This document shows positions 40,074 through 48,873 of a stretch of 64,000 nt of DNA, in pieces. The translations under genes were made by a program, and so were the position numbers. Source of the DNA: Phenylobacterium sp. (lineage in GTDB: Bacteria > Pseudomonadota > Alphaproteobacteria > Caulobacterales > Caulobacteraceae); contig NZ_WGNY01000020.1 in assembly GCF_016124325.1 (NCBI RefSeq), forward strand, positions 1 through 64,000, in the 5' to 3' direction. Position 1 is the stretch's first letter; each line of letters opens with the position of its first letter. Under the pieces are notes generated by a model. That model ran no database searches. It was not told the DNA's origin and worked only from the letters and a program-made list of their open reading frames with translations.

Positions 40074-40469
40074 GGGAAGTCTCCTAGAGGTCTGTCGGAC
40101 CGCGCCCATCGCGGCCTCGATGGCGATCCCCAGGACGAGGGGCGACGGCCGCCGCAGCCGGCAGGCCCGAAGCGGAGCGGAGGATGGCGAAGCGCGACTT
40201 TCCTGCCTCGCGAGGAAGGCCGCAGGCCGGGGAGGAAAGTCAGCGCGCGCCGTTGCGGCGGACGGCGGGGCCGCGCCTCGCGGCCCGGACCCCTCGGACA
40301 GATCAGGCCAGAGCGGCGGCCATGGGCCGGTGCGACCCTCCGAAGACCTTCCTGGCGATCCCGCGCCGCCAAGCTCGCCCCCGGCCACGGCGCACGAAAG
40401 AAGGGCCGCACGCCTCGTCGGCGCACGGCCCCTGGAGTCGGATCGGAAGGGCCGCGACGCGGCCCCGCC
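40074..40469 (-). other. Non-coding stretch with a strong compound stem-loop
   Basis: No supported gene in ~395 bases between the ParB-like and DUF736 genes. At 40192-40246 there is a long stem, GCGC plus GACTTTCCT (40192-40204) with AGGAAAGTC, a bulged A, and GCGC (40233-40246). It encloses two smaller hairpins, CCTCGCGAGG (40206-40215) and GGCC-GCA-GGCC. This may be a leader structure of the DUF736 transcript or a small RNA. Confidence 0.4.
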
Positions 40470-42449
40470 TCACGCGGCTTCTGCGGTCAGGCTCGTGGTC
40501 TCAGCGGGCGCTTCCCCCTCGCCTGGAACCGGGATCGGCCCGCGCAGCAGGCTCGGCAACCAGCCCTTTCCGGCCAACAGCGCTTCGGCCTCGGACGCCA
40601 TGTCGGGCTTCTTCAAGCCGCCGATCCGCTCGGCGGCCTCGGCCGACACGGCCTCGCGCACCGCCTCGCCGATGCGGGCCTTGGTGACCCGTCCCAGATA
40701 GCTCGCCTCGGTGGCCGACCAGTAGCCGCGCATGTCGAGGTCCACCGCCTCGGCCAGCCGATCCGCATGCGCCCAGGCGCCGGGCTTGCGGTCGTAGGGC
40801 GAGCGCACCGCATTGACCGTCAGGCTCGCGCAGTGCGCCAGCAGGTCCAGGAGGTCGCCGCCGGTCAGCGCCAGGACGGCCTCCCAGAGGTCGTCCGTCG
40901 CCTTGGGCAGGCGGCCCGCCCACGCCGCATGCCGCGCGTCGACGCTACGCCCGGCGCGGGTGTCATCGATGCCCGGCGCATGGCCGTCGAGGAACGCGGA
41001 TGCGGCCTTGATCTCCAGGCACGTGGGCCGCTCGTAGGCGGGATAGAAGGCGGCCAGGGCCAGGGCGTGGACCACCGCCGAGAGCGCCACCGTGGCGTGG
41101 GCGGCCAGGGCGTCGCGCAGGGCCAGGGTACGGTGGGCCGTCAGGTCGAGCACCAGCCGTTCCGGCAACGGCGCGCTGGGGCTCCCCTCCGGCGCCTCGG
41201 CCTCCGGGGCGCGCGTCTCCGGCTCGCCCTCGGCGCGGGCCTCGGGGTCAGGCTCGGGCTCCGGCTCCAGCGACGGCATGTCCTCGGCGCGGATGAAGCC
41301 GCGTTCGAAGCGGGCCACGCCCTCGTGGCCGAGGATCACGAACACGCCGCCGCAAGCGATCTCCTCGGGATCGTAGGCGGTCCCGTCGCCGAAGGCCTCA
41401 AGCGCCGCGTCGATCTCCTTGAACCGCTCGGCCACCTCCGGCGGAAGGTCCTCGATCGCATCCCACTCGCTGACCAGGGCGTCGTATTCCTCGGAGAGCG
41501 CATCCATCTGCGCCTTGTCCGCGTCCGAGCGCGCCACAGGGTGCGGATAGACGCGGGCCAGCCCGAGCGACCGGGGATAGTCCAGATGTGGCTCGGCCCA
41601 CTTCCAGCCCTCCTGGGCGCGAACCTCTTCGGCCAGGGCGGCCAGCTTCTCGGCGACCAGCCGGTCCAGCAGGGCCACGTCCTCGAACCAGCCGCCGCCG
41701 TCCTCGGTGAAGAGGTCGCGCAGGATGGTCCCGCCCGCCTCGCCATAGGCTTCGGCCCCGATGAACACCGCGCGCCGGTCGGTGGCCGACACCTTGGCCG
41801 CCGTCATGGTGCGGCGGATCAGGTAGGGCGGCCGATGCCCGCCCAACTGCTCCAGCACCTGGGCCTGCCGGGCGTGGTCCTCGCTCACCGCGAAGGCCAT
41901 CATCTGGTCGAGGTTCAGCTCGCCCGACCGGTAGAGGTCCATCAGCGCCGGGTTGACGGCGCCCAGGCGCAGGCGCTGGCGCACCACCGCCGCCGACACC
42001 CCGAAACGGGCGCCGATCTCCTCGGCCGACAGGCCGCGCTCCTCGGCGAGCCGCCGGAAGGCGTCGAACTGGTCGGCCGGATGCAGGCCCGTGCGGGTGA
42101 CGTTCTCGTCCAGGCTGATCTCGTGGGGGTCGTTGTTCAGGTCCACCACGCAACGCTCAGGCGCGGCCCTCTTGATCGTCTTGCGCTTGGCCAACAGCAG
42201 CAGCGCCTGCCGCCGTCCCTCGCCGATGGTCACGAAGTAGACGCCGGTCGGCGCGCCGTCCGCGTCCGTCTCCGGCTCCACCACCGGGGCCTGAAGCACG
42301 CCTTTCACGGCGATGCTGGCGGCCAGGGCCTCGATGTCGGCGGGGGCGTGCGGGGTCCGCCGCGCATTGCGCGGCGAGGCCTTCAGCTTGTTCAGCGGCA
42401 CGTCGATGACGTCGCCGTCTTGAGGGATGATCTGAGCTTGGTCGGTCAT
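40470..42449 (-). CDS. Large ParB/RepB-like nuclease-domain protein
   Basis: The product is 659 aa from ATG 42449 (AAGGAGC ribosome site). The N-terminal ParB domain has DVPLNKLKASPRNARRTPH, the IGEGRRQALLLLAKR catalytic-fold motif and NDPHEISLDENVTRTGLHPA. An HTH follows (LSAEEIGARFGVSAAVVRQR). The C-terminal 450 residues are specific to plasmid/ICE members of this group and carry a Pro/Glu-rich linker. No ParA partner is adjacent, which is usual for this family. A role in maintenance or transcription control of the element is likely. Confidence 0.9.
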   Translation of the reverse strand: MTDQAQIIPQDGDVIDVPLNKLKASPRNARRTPHAPADIEALAASIAVKGVLQAPVVEPETDADGAPTGVYFVTIGEGRRQALLLLAKRKTIKRAAPERCVVDLNNDPHEISLDENVTRTGLHPADQFDAFRRLAEERGLSAEEIGARFGVSAAVVRQRLRLGAVNPALMDLYRSGELNLDQMMAFAVSEDHARQAQVLEQLGGHRPPYLIRRTMTAAKVSATDRRAVFIGAEAYGEAGGTILRDLFTEDGGGWFEDVALLDRLVAEKLAALAEEVRAQEGWKWAEPHLDYPRSLGLARVYPHPVARSDADKAQMDALSEEYDALVSEWDAIEDLPPEVAERFKEIDAALEAFGDGTAYDPEEIACGGVFVILGHEGVARFERGFIRAEDMPSLEPEPEPDPEARAEGEPETRAPEAEAPEGSPSAPLPERLVLDLTAHRTLALRDALAAHATVALSAVVHALALAAFYPAYERPTCLEIKAASAFLDGHAPGIDDTRAGRSVDARHAAWAGRLPKATDDLWEAVLALTGGDLLDLLAHCASLTVNAVRSPYDRKPGAWAHADRLAEAVDLDMRGYWSATEASYLGRVTKARIGEAVREAVSAEAAERIGGLKKPDMASEAEALLAGKGWLPSLLRGPIPVPGEGEAPAETTSLTAEAA

Positions 42450-42964
42450 GGTCCTGCTCCTTGGGGCATGGCTGTCAGGCGCAAGGCGCGCCTGCAGCCT
42501 TGCCCGTCGGCGAGACCGGGGGTGCAAGCGGAGGGGCGGCTTCGCGGGGAACCGGCTGCAGGGCTTGAGGCCCTGCAGACCTGGCCGGTCCTGCCCAGCC
42601 CGAAGCTGGGCGGAAGCCGCTCCGAAGCACGCCGGGGGCGGAGCCCCAAGCCCCCGACGCGCGCCCGCGCGTCGTTCAAAGGAGAAGGCTGCAAGGAGCC
42701 TGCGCGACCGCCGAAGGCGAGCCGCTGCACGGCGGGACGCGCCGTCGAGCGGCTGGCGGCGCGAAGCGCCCGAAGGGGCGGTCCCGTAGGAGCCGCGGGC
42801 CCCGCGGCGGGACCGAGCCCGCCCGCCGGCCGCTCTCCGAACCGGGGGCGTTGCGGGGGCTCCCCCCGCTGACCTGATGTCCACGGGCATGCGCGGTCGC
42901 ATCGCTGTGCGACCGTCTGGGCGGCGCCGGCGCGGCCGGCGCGAGCCCGGACAGGAGGGGATCA
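42450..42964. other. Non-coding stretch with tandem stem-loops; left flank of IS110 copy 2
   Basis: About 515 bases without a supported gene. Near the ParB-like gene there is a row of hairpins: CTGCAGGGC-TTGAG-GCCCTGCAG (42556-42578), CCCAGC-CCGAA-GCTGGG (42594-42610) and GGGGC-GGA-GCCCC (42635-42647). Further right, GGTCGCA-TCGCTG-TGCGACC (42895-42914) may belong to the insertion sequence. The first cluster could be a leader or partition-type site for the ParB-like protein. Confidence 0.4.
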
Positions 42965-44381
42965 GTGGATCAGGAAGTCATCTTTGTAGGCTTGGACGTT
43001 CATAAGGCGACGATCGCCGTGGCGCTGGCGCCGGAGGGCCGTTCCAACGAGATCAGGTTCCAGGGTTCCGTGCCGCATCGGCCGGGCACCATGGCCGATC
43101 TGGGCCGGCGGCTGCAAGGCAAGCACCCAGGCGCCAGGCTGACATTCTGCTACGAGGCGGGCTCGTGCGGCTACGGCCTGGCGCGCGAGCTCACCGACGC
43201 CGGCTACGAGTGCCTGGTGATCGCGCCGTCGCTGATTCCGACGCGGCCAGGCGACCACATCAAGACCGACAAGCGCGACGCGACCACGTTGGCGAAGATG
43301 CATCGCGCCGGGGAGCTGACGACTGTGTGGGTGCCGGACGCGAGCCACGAGGCTGTCCGGGATCTCGTCCGCGCGAGGGAAGCGGCCATGTACTGGCGCA
43401 ACCGCGCCCGCCAAGCGCTTTCCAGCTTCCTGCTGCGGCAAGGCTACCGATACGGCGGCCGAAGCGCCTGGACCGTGTCGTACTGGCGGTGGCTGGCGAC
43501 CCTCGAACTCGAGCATCCAGCCCAGCAACTCGCGATGCAGGAGTACATCCTGGCGATCCAGGAAGCCGACGCGCGGCACGATCGCCTGGTGAAGCAGATC
43601 GAGGCGATCATCCCGACCTGGTCGATGGCGCCGCTGGTGATCGCCCTGCAGGCGATGCGCGGCGTCGCGATGATCACGGCCGCCACCATCGTGGCGGAGA
43701 TCGGCGACCTCGCGCGCTTCACCACCCCGCGCAAGCTGATGGCCTACCTCGGCCTGGTGCCGGCCGAGCACTCCAGCGGCGCGAAGGTCCGCCGGCGCGG
43801 CATCACCAAGGCCGGCAACCCGCGGGCCCGACGCTTGCTGGTCGAGAGCGCCTGGACCTACGCCAAGTCTCCACGCGTCAGCCAGGAGATTCAGCGGCGG
43901 CAGGAAGGCGTCGAGCTGGAGATCGTGAAGATCGCCTGGAAGGCGCAGCTGCGGCTGCACGACCGCTACCGCCGGCTGGCGGCGACGGGCAAGCCGAAGA
44001 ACGTGGTGATCACCGCCATCGCGCGCGAGCTGGTGGGCTTCATCTGGGCCATCGGCCAGCGCGTCGCCGCGCCGGCGGTCGCCTGACGACAGGTCCAACA
44101 CGCGTCCATACGCAGTATCGGGGGCGGGGCCGGTAAGGAGATCTCTCGACCCCTTCGTGTGGCCGGTCATCGAACCGACGCCCGCCCGCTGACAGAGCAA
44201 GCTCCGAGACGAACACCGCGGTCCTGCGGTAGCCAACCCGCGCATGAGTGTCTGATCCACCGTCGTCTTGAGCCCCGCCTCCGACCCTGCGCATGGACTC
44301 CAACGGCTGGCGCTCGGCCCATCGGCCGGGCGCTTCGGCGTGCCTCCCAGCTTGACAAATGGACATGAGTCGAAGGGGTCG
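42890..44381 (+). mobile_element. IS110-family insertion sequence (copy 2), ends approximate
   Basis: Transposase 42965-44086 plus flanks. An 11-bp inverted repeat, CGACCCCTTCG (44147-44157) with CGAAGGGGTCG (44371-44381), encloses a ~213-base downstream segment and may mark the structured right end. It is a different IS from the copy at 0.3 kb: the transposases differ in length and sequence. Confidence 0.5.
42965..44086 (+). CDS. IS110-family transposase (second type)
   Basis: A 373-aa DEDD recombinase. FVGLDVHK (Asp), CYEAGSCGY (Glu) and KTDKRDATTLAKM (two Asp) form the RuvC-like site. VPAEHSSGAKVRRRGITKAG gives the Tnp-domain Ser region, and MRGVAMITAATIVAEIGDLA is the preceding helix-hairpin-helix-like stretch. 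The start is GTG 42965 behind a strong AGGAGGGG. The gene is complete and could be active. Confidence 0.92.
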   Translation: MDQEVIFVGLDVHKATIAVALAPEGRSNEIRFQGSVPHRPGTMADLGRRLQGKHPGARLTFCYEAGSCGYGLARELTDAGYECLVIAPSLIPTRPGDHIKTDKRDATTLAKMHRAGELTTVWVPDASHEAVRDLVRAREAAMYWRNRARQALSSFLLRQGYRYGGRSAWTVSYWRWLATLELEHPAQQLAMQEYILAIQEADARHDRLVKQIEAIIPTWSMAPLVIALQAMRGVAMITAATIVAEIGDLARFTTPRKLMAYLGLVPAEHSSGAKVRRRGITKAGNPRARRLLVESAWTYAKSPRVSQEIQRRQEGVELEIVKIAWKAQLRLHDRYRRLAATGKPKNVVITAIARELVGFIWAIGQRVAAPAVA

Positions 44382-44466
44382 CCGGAGACCGCGGGGCTCC
44401 GGCGCAGGGGAAGGCCTTCCCCTCCCAGGTCACGCTCCGGACCCGAGTCAGGCTAGGCTCAGGCCC
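44087..44466. other. Non-coding right flank of IS110 copy 2, candidate bridge-RNA region
   Basis: No supported gene for 380 bases. The inverted repeat 44147-44157/44371-44381 bounds a segment rich in short complementary tracts. In IS1111-group elements the bridge RNA is encoded on this side of the transposase; in the IS110 group, on the other. The subgroup of this copy is not settled, so the assignment is tentative. Confidence 0.3.
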
Positions 44467-44763
44467 ATGTGGATGGACACGGCCTGCCGCGCCCTGCGCG
44501 AGCATAAGGTGCTGGAGCTCCGGTACGATGGGTACAGCCGCTGCGTGGAGGTCCACGCGGTGGGCTACACCAAGACCGGCGAGCCGATGATGCGCGCCTG
44601 GCAGGTGCGGGGCGGCAGCGCCAGCGGCGAGAAGGTGGGCTGGAAGCTGATGCGGCTCAGCGAAGCGCTGGGCGCGGTCATATCGGACGAGGCCTCCGCC
44701 GCGCCGCGCAAGGGCTACAAGCGCGGGGATCCGGCCCTGGAGCGCATCGTCTGCGAACTGTGA
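44467..44763 (+). CDS. Small WYL-like domain protein
   Basis: The product is 98 aa from ATG 44467. ALREHKVLELRYDGYSRCVE, then VHAVGYTKTGEPMMRAWQV, resembles a WYL domain (ligand-sensing Sm-like barrel) without the usual N-terminal HTH. The C-terminus is basic (APRKGYKRGDP). WYL proteins often regulate defence islands, and this one stands at the left edge of the defence-like region here. No operon partner is within 230 bp. Confidence 0.65.
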   Translation: MWMDTACRALREHKVLELRYDGYSRCVEVHAVGYTKTGEPMMRAWQVRGGSASGEKVGWKLMRLSEALGAVISDEASAAPRKGYKRGDPALERIVCEL

Positions 44764-45000
44764 GCGCGGGCGGGCGTGCAGGCCGGCGAGACAGCGTATG
44801 ATCCGAAACGTGGACGGGGCTTCTCGGTCGGCGTAGGGGTCGCGGGCATCCTCGCGGCCCCTTCTTCTATCGGGCGACAGGGTCGCGTGGTGGGTGATCG
44901 CGCTGCTCGTCCAATCCGCCTTCGGTCTGCATTCGGGTACGGTTCGGGGAAACCAGCAGGACGATGGATCACGCTCGACAGGTCCTCAAGGAGACCCGAG

Positions 45001-45699
45001 ATGAACACACAGATCGAACTGGACCTGCCCTACTTCGCCGAGCAACTGCGGTTCCTGCGGCGCGTCTTCCAGCTCACGCAGCAGGACGTCGCGCTGGCCA
45101 CGGGGCTGACCACCCGCACGATCGAAAAACTGGAAAGCGGGCGCAGCGCCCCCGCGGAACAGACCCTGCGCAGCCTCTGCCGCGGCCTGCGCATCGAGCG
45201 GAGCTACTTCATCAAGCCCTCGCCAGAGCAGGCCCAGCGCCAGCGCGACTCGATGCTGAAAGCGCTGCGCACCACGGCCGTGGTCCGTACGACCATCCTC
45301 CGCGACGCCCGGGGCCTGATGTCCGCGCTCGAAGGCTTCCACGCCTGGAACATCGACCTCGACACCGTTGGTGACGACGCCCTGGAAGCGGCCACCTCCT
45401 TCGCTCAGAACCTGCGCGACTGGGGCGAGATCTGGGACGAGATCGGGCTGACCGAGCGCTTGGACGCGTGCCGCGGCCTCGCCGAGGCCTGTACGGAGCT
45501 GGCCGATTTGGGCTACCTGGTTCACACGGGCCGCTACCGCGCGCTCAGGCGCTTCAGCGAGGGCCCGCCGCTGCAGTTCCGGATCGGCCTGATTTCCATC
45601 CGGCCGATCGCCGACAGTGAGCACCAGGAGGTCGCGATGGTGCAGCTGGAAGACGGCTGGCAGCTGCCGGCCGAAAACATCCCGAAGTTCGACCTCTGA
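45001..45699 (+). CDS. XRE-family HTH regulator
   Basis: The product is 232 aa from ATG 45001, with AAGGAGA upstream. The N-terminal HTH is LRFLRRVFQLTQQDVALATG and TRTIEKLESGRSAPAEQTLR. The long C-terminal domain (SFAQNLRDWGEIWDEIGLTE, RLDACRGLAEACTELADLGY) is of unknown fold and may bind a ligand. It is convergent with the AbiE-type pair, stops 15 bp apart. The 237 bases before it hold no gene that I can support. Confidence 0.85.
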   Translation: MNTQIELDLPYFAEQLRFLRRVFQLTQQDVALATGLTTRTIEKLESGRSAPAEQTLRSLCRGLRIERSYFIKPSPEQAQRQRDSMLKALRTTAVVRTTILRDARGLMSALEGFHAWNIDLDTVGDDALEAATSFAQNLRDWGEIWDEIGLTERLDACRGLAEACTELADLGYLVHTGRYRALRRFSEGPPLQFRIGLISIRPIADSEHQEVAMVQLEDGWQLPAENIPKFDL

Positions 45700-45714
45700 C
45701 GCCGAACCGACCGC

Positions 45715-46566
45715 TCACCGCAGTCCCAGAGCCTTCAGCCAGGCATCCACCTGGCCGAAGGCGTCCTGCTGCCACTCGTCGGCAGAGCGTTCGCCCAGCG
45801 CTCCGCCTTCCTCGACGAATTTGCGGGCACAGGTCGGGCCATAGCCCTCGAAGGTGTCGAACTTCTCGTTGATGCGTCCGTACCCCTCGGCGCCGCCCTT
45901 GACCTCCAGCAGCGGTTTGCAGGCCTCCGCCAGGGGGGTCGCGCCGCCGGGGTAGTTCCGGACGCAATAGTAGATGTCGTAGGCGTCCTTCTGCTTGTGC
46001 CGCCCGTGGATCGCGAAGCCCTTCATCGCCAGCAGGGCCGGGATCGATGCGACCGCCACCTCGACCCTGTTGGTCCCCCCGTCCGGCATCGGGCCGTCGA
46101 TCGCGACCAGTTGGTAGAACTTGAGCGCCAGGTCGGCGCCGTCCGCCTTCTGGACAGCGAAGTCGGCCACCAGCGGCGGCAGGTTCTTCACGACGTCCGC
46201 ATCACGCGGCATGAGGAAGTCGACGACCACGTCGATCGCCGGGCCTTCCGCCGTCGCCGGCACGCGGCGGACCAACTGGAAGCGGCGCTTGTCGGTCCGT
46301 TGCTCGTAACCTGCGCCCATCAGCGCCTCGATCAGCAGCGCGTACTCGCCATCGCCCAGTGCCTCGGCGTGCAGACTGAGGTCGATGTCGAAGGTGCCGA
46401 TATGCGGCATGTCGGGATTGTCGAGCAGCAACCACGGGACCGCCCCGCCGACCACGGCGAACTTGCCCTGGTAGCTGCCGAGGACCTGGCCCATCTCGAC
46501 CAGCACCTTCTTCACGGCGGCGGTGGTGCGATCGTCGTAGTCCGAAGCGATCTGCGGTTCGGTCAT
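45715..46566 (-). CDS. AbiEii-type nucleotidyltransferase toxin
   Basis: A 283-aa NTase-fold protein. It shows FAVVGGAVPWLLLDN, the GTFDIDLSLHAEALG block with the Asp pair (DxD), the second acidic strand in AIDVVVDFLMPRD, and the C-terminal GRHKQKDAYDIYYCVRN (K-x-K-D-x-x-D). These are the signatures of AbiEii/MenT-like toxins that transfer nucleotides to target RNA or protein. ATG 46566 overlaps the antitoxin stop (ATGA). It forms a type IV-style pair with the upstream gene. Confidence 0.8.
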   Translation of the reverse strand: MTEPQIASDYDDRTTAAVKKVLVEMGQVLGSYQGKFAVVGGAVPWLLLDNPDMPHIGTFDIDLSLHAEALGDGEYALLIEALMGAGYEQRTDKRRFQLVRRVPATAEGPAIDVVVDFLMPRDADVVKNLPPLVADFAVQKADGADLALKFYQLVAIDGPMPDGGTNRVEVAVASIPALLAMKGFAIHGRHKQKDAYDIYYCVRNYPGGATPLAEACKPLLEVKGGAEGYGRINEKFDTFEGYGPTCARKFVEEGGALGERSADEWQQDAFGQVDAWLKALGLR

Positions 46567-47636
46567 CGCGGCCACTCCAAGCCGTTCTCGCGCAGATGGT
46601 CCGCAGCCTCGCGCCCCCGCTCGCCGGAGGCCGCCAGATCGAGATAGGTCTGTACGGGGCTGGTCGTGAAGAGTCCGGGCGCGGGCTCGACGATATCGCG
46701 GAACAGGCCATCGTCCTTGAGCACCATGATCTCAAGGTTGGCGCCGCGGCCTATCGGGCCGACCTCGAGATGGCGGCGCAGCGCCGCCCATCCAGCCTTG
46801 TCGGCATAGATGTGCTCACGGCCCGTGCGGCCGTACGGCGCCAGCCAGTGCGCCGCGGAATTTGCGGCAAGCGCGACATGTACCCCCGGATCTCTCATGG
46901 CGCCACGAACGGCCGCCATGAAGGACGTCCCATGCGCGGGCGTGTAGGCGTGGATGCGCTCACCGGCCAGCGGTTCATAGTTGTCGCGCCAATGATCGAG
47001 CAAGGCGTCCGGCGCGGTGAGGCGCAGGCCGTCAGGCTCCACCGCCGCCCAGTCCCGGTCGAGCAACGCCCTGCGGACGTTGCTCACATGCCCCAAGCTG
47101 ACGTCCGCCGCCTCAGCGAGATCGACGACCTTCCAAACCCGCGACGGCTCGCGGAGCAGACGCCGCAGGACCTGGGCCGACTTGGGCTTGAAGAGGGACT
47201 TGAGCTCACGCTTTTCAGTGGCCGGCTTGGTCGCGACCACGCGTTCGATGAAGACGCCGTCGAAGACGATCCGGCAGTTGCCTTCAAGGTCGGCATAGCC
47301 CACGCCGGCGTCGCGACAGAGGTCGCGGGCCTGCTCGGAGAGGTAGGGCGCGATGAAGACCGGCGTGGCGCGATCAAATCGAAGCGCAAGGTGGTTGAGG
47401 TAATGGACGGCGTCGCGCACGTAGCGAGGCTGGCCGCTGGACTTTACCTCGCAGACGATCGTGTGCGGCCGGCCCTCCACATCGAAGCGAAATAGCAGAT
47501 CCACACCGCGATCCTGGGTGGCGTGTTCGTGCTCAACCTCGATATTTTGGATTGCCGGAACGTCTTGAAGCAGGCTGCGCAGAATCTCCCCGGCTCCAGC
47601 CTCAATGCTTTCAATTGGTTCGTGCGATTTCAACAT
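46563..47636 (-). CDS. AbiEi-type antitoxin/transcription regulator with nuclease-like N-terminus
   Basis: A 357-aa protein. The N-terminal ~150 residues look like a restriction-endonuclease fold (DRGVDLLFRFD, IVCEVKSSGQPRYVRDAVHY with E-x-K). A winged HTH follows (LLREPSRVWKVVDLAEAADV, HVSNVRRALLDRDW) and then the AbiEi C-terminal domain (HAYTPAHGTSF, PVQTYLDLAASGERGREAAD). AbiEi proteins repress their own promoter and neutralise AbiEii. The palindrome at 47693-47712 is a good binding-site candidate. The E-x-K core raises the possibility of nuclease activity. Confidence 0.8.
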   Translation of the reverse strand: MLKSHEPIESIEAGAGEILRSLLQDVPAIQNIEVEHEHATQDRGVDLLFRFDVEGRPHTIVCEVKSSGQPRYVRDAVHYLNHLALRFDRATPVFIAPYLSEQARDLCRDAGVGYADLEGNCRIVFDGVFIERVVATKPATEKRELKSLFKPKSAQVLRRLLREPSRVWKVVDLAEAADVSLGHVSNVRRALLDRDWAAVEPDGLRLTAPDALLDHWRDNYEPLAGERIHAYTPAHGTSFMAAVRGAMRDPGVHVALAANSAAHWLAPYGRTGREHIYADKAGWAALRRHLEVGPIGRGANLEIMVLKDDGLFRDIVEPAPGLFTTSPVQTYLDLAASGERGREAADHLRENGLEWPR

Positions 47637-47692
47637 TCAGTTGAAATGGCCATTCCAGTAAAAAAGGTCAAGGAATTTCACTGATAGCTCCC

Positions 47693-47712
47693 ATTTCAGC
47701 GCGTGCTGAAAT
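47693..47712. promoter_or_regulatory. Palindromic operator upstream of the AbiE-type operon
   Basis: ATTTCAGC, GCGT, GCTGAAAT: a perfect 8-4-8 inverted repeat 57 bp before the antitoxin gene. A related TTCAGTTGAAAT spans the start codon region (47636-47647). The surrounding 100 bases are unusually AT-rich for this window, as expected of a promoter acquired with the module. Confidence 0.6.
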
Positions 47713-47770
47713 GATGGCGCGGAATGATAAGCCATCAAATCGCACGGCGCTCATAATGCATCTGAATAGG

Positions 47771-47855
47771 TGGTGCCCCCGGTCGGGCTCGAACCGACAC
47801 CCCTCTCGGGACCGGATTTTGAATCCGGCGCGTCTACCAATTTCACCACAGGGGC
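47771..47855 (-). tRNA. tRNA-Leu (anticodon CAA), complete
   Basis: An 85-base gene that folds as a type II tRNA. Acceptor arms GCCCCTG and CGGGGGC pair, the D arm has GTGAAATTGGTAGACGC, the anticodon stem CCGGA/TCCGG encloses TTCAAAA (anticodon CAA at 47819-47821), the long variable arm is CCCGAGAGGGG-like, and the T arm is GTCGGTTCGAGCCCGAC. The encoded 3' ACCA is present. It lies inside the mobile region, 130 bp from the AbiE-type gene, and differs in sequence from the truncated tRNA-Leu at 58464-58501. Confidence 0.93.
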
Positions 47856-47980
47856 CGCAGGGGGATTGGTTACACCGGCTGGCCTAGAAGGTGCAATCCG
47901 CAAGACCTCAGAAGCGTCCTGAGTAGACGCTAGGATCTGACCAAAGAGCCGAGGTTCGACGCCGCGCGATGTGAAGAGGG

Positions 47981-48823
47981 TTAGCTGGACAACGATCCAG
48001 ACGCGGCCACGCGGTCCAGCTCAGCCATCGTCGGCACACGGCCGAGATCGACTATTTTTCGCAGAACCTTGGCGAGGAGGTCGCTCGCGAAGCGATACGC
48101 CGTCGAAAGTGCCGCGCGGTCCATTCCCACGCCGTGGACAACCTTGGAACGAGCGGCGTAGGCCTTTTTGACGGCTTGATACGTTGCAGCCTTCTCATCG
48201 GGCGAGCCGTCTAAGAGTATCGCGGCGTGCAAGGCAATGCGTCGGCTGATCTCGGCTTCCACCCCTAAAAGACCCTCGATGCCCGCCCACAGCAACATAA
48301 TCTTCGCGTCGTCGTCGACTAGGTAGTGCGCATTGTTGTAGTAGCGCTGTGCGGTTTGAAAACGCTGGTCGGCAAGTACGACGTCGAACCGCTCCATGCT
48401 TGCAGCCGCCCAGGCCAGAAATTCCGGGACTGGCTCCAGCACTGCCTCGCGTGGCCGGATCATCAGGTTACGGTTCGCGATCGCGAACCCCTGGTCTTGA
48501 GCATAGCTATAGAGCGGGATGATCGGTGACCGGAATGCCAAGCTGAGCAGGCTGAACACCCAGAGCGCGTTCCAGGCTTTGGCCGCCAATACTTCACCGC
48601 CGTCAGGGTGTTCAATCCGCAGGGAGAAGTCGGCGAGGGTCTCCATGACCATCAGCGCAGCGTCCGTTGGCATCTTGCTGACGCTCGATGCGAAAGAGGT
48701 AGTTTGCCTCGGGATCTCTGAAGTTAGGGTTATCCCTGGCGCCAGCGCAAATTCGCTTGTTATTGCCAAGCCGTGTCCGGTGATGTGAACAACGGGGCCC
48801 GTCCCGACCACAATTGAGACCAT
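47981..48823 (-). CDS. HEPN-domain protein, putative RNase/defence
   Basis: A 280-aa protein of unknown specific family. The C-terminal ~130 residues have an ApeA-like HEPN pattern: IMLLWAGIEGLLGVEAEISR, RRIALHAAILL, and the Rx4H motif RSKVVHG (~225), the usual RNase active site of HEPN proteins. The N-terminal ~110 residues are beta-rich and could be a sensor. It is divergent from the HNH gene with 50 bp between start codons, so the two may share regulation. Confidence 0.65.
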   Translation of the reverse strand: MVSIVVGTGPVVHITGHGLAITSEFALAPGITLTSEIPRQTTSFASSVSKMPTDAALMVMETLADFSLRIEHPDGGEVLAAKAWNALWVFSLLSLAFRSPIIPLYSYAQDQGFAIANRNLMIRPREAVLEPVPEFLAWAAASMERFDVVLADQRFQTAQRYYNNAHYLVDDDAKIMLLWAGIEGLLGVEAEISRRIALHAAILLDGSPDEKAATYQAVKKAYAARSKVVHGVGMDRAALSTAYRFASDLLAKVLRKIVDLGRVPTMAELDRVAASGSLSS

Positions 48824-48873
48824 CGTGGAATCCTGGTTGCCTCAGCCCCAACCCGAGAGCGGGGACGCACCTC

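Noticed and set aside
39732..42872. Plus-strand frame of over 1000 codons opposite DUF736 and the ParB-like gene
   Set aside because: Low-complexity translation, crosses two real genes with good ribosome sites on the other strand.
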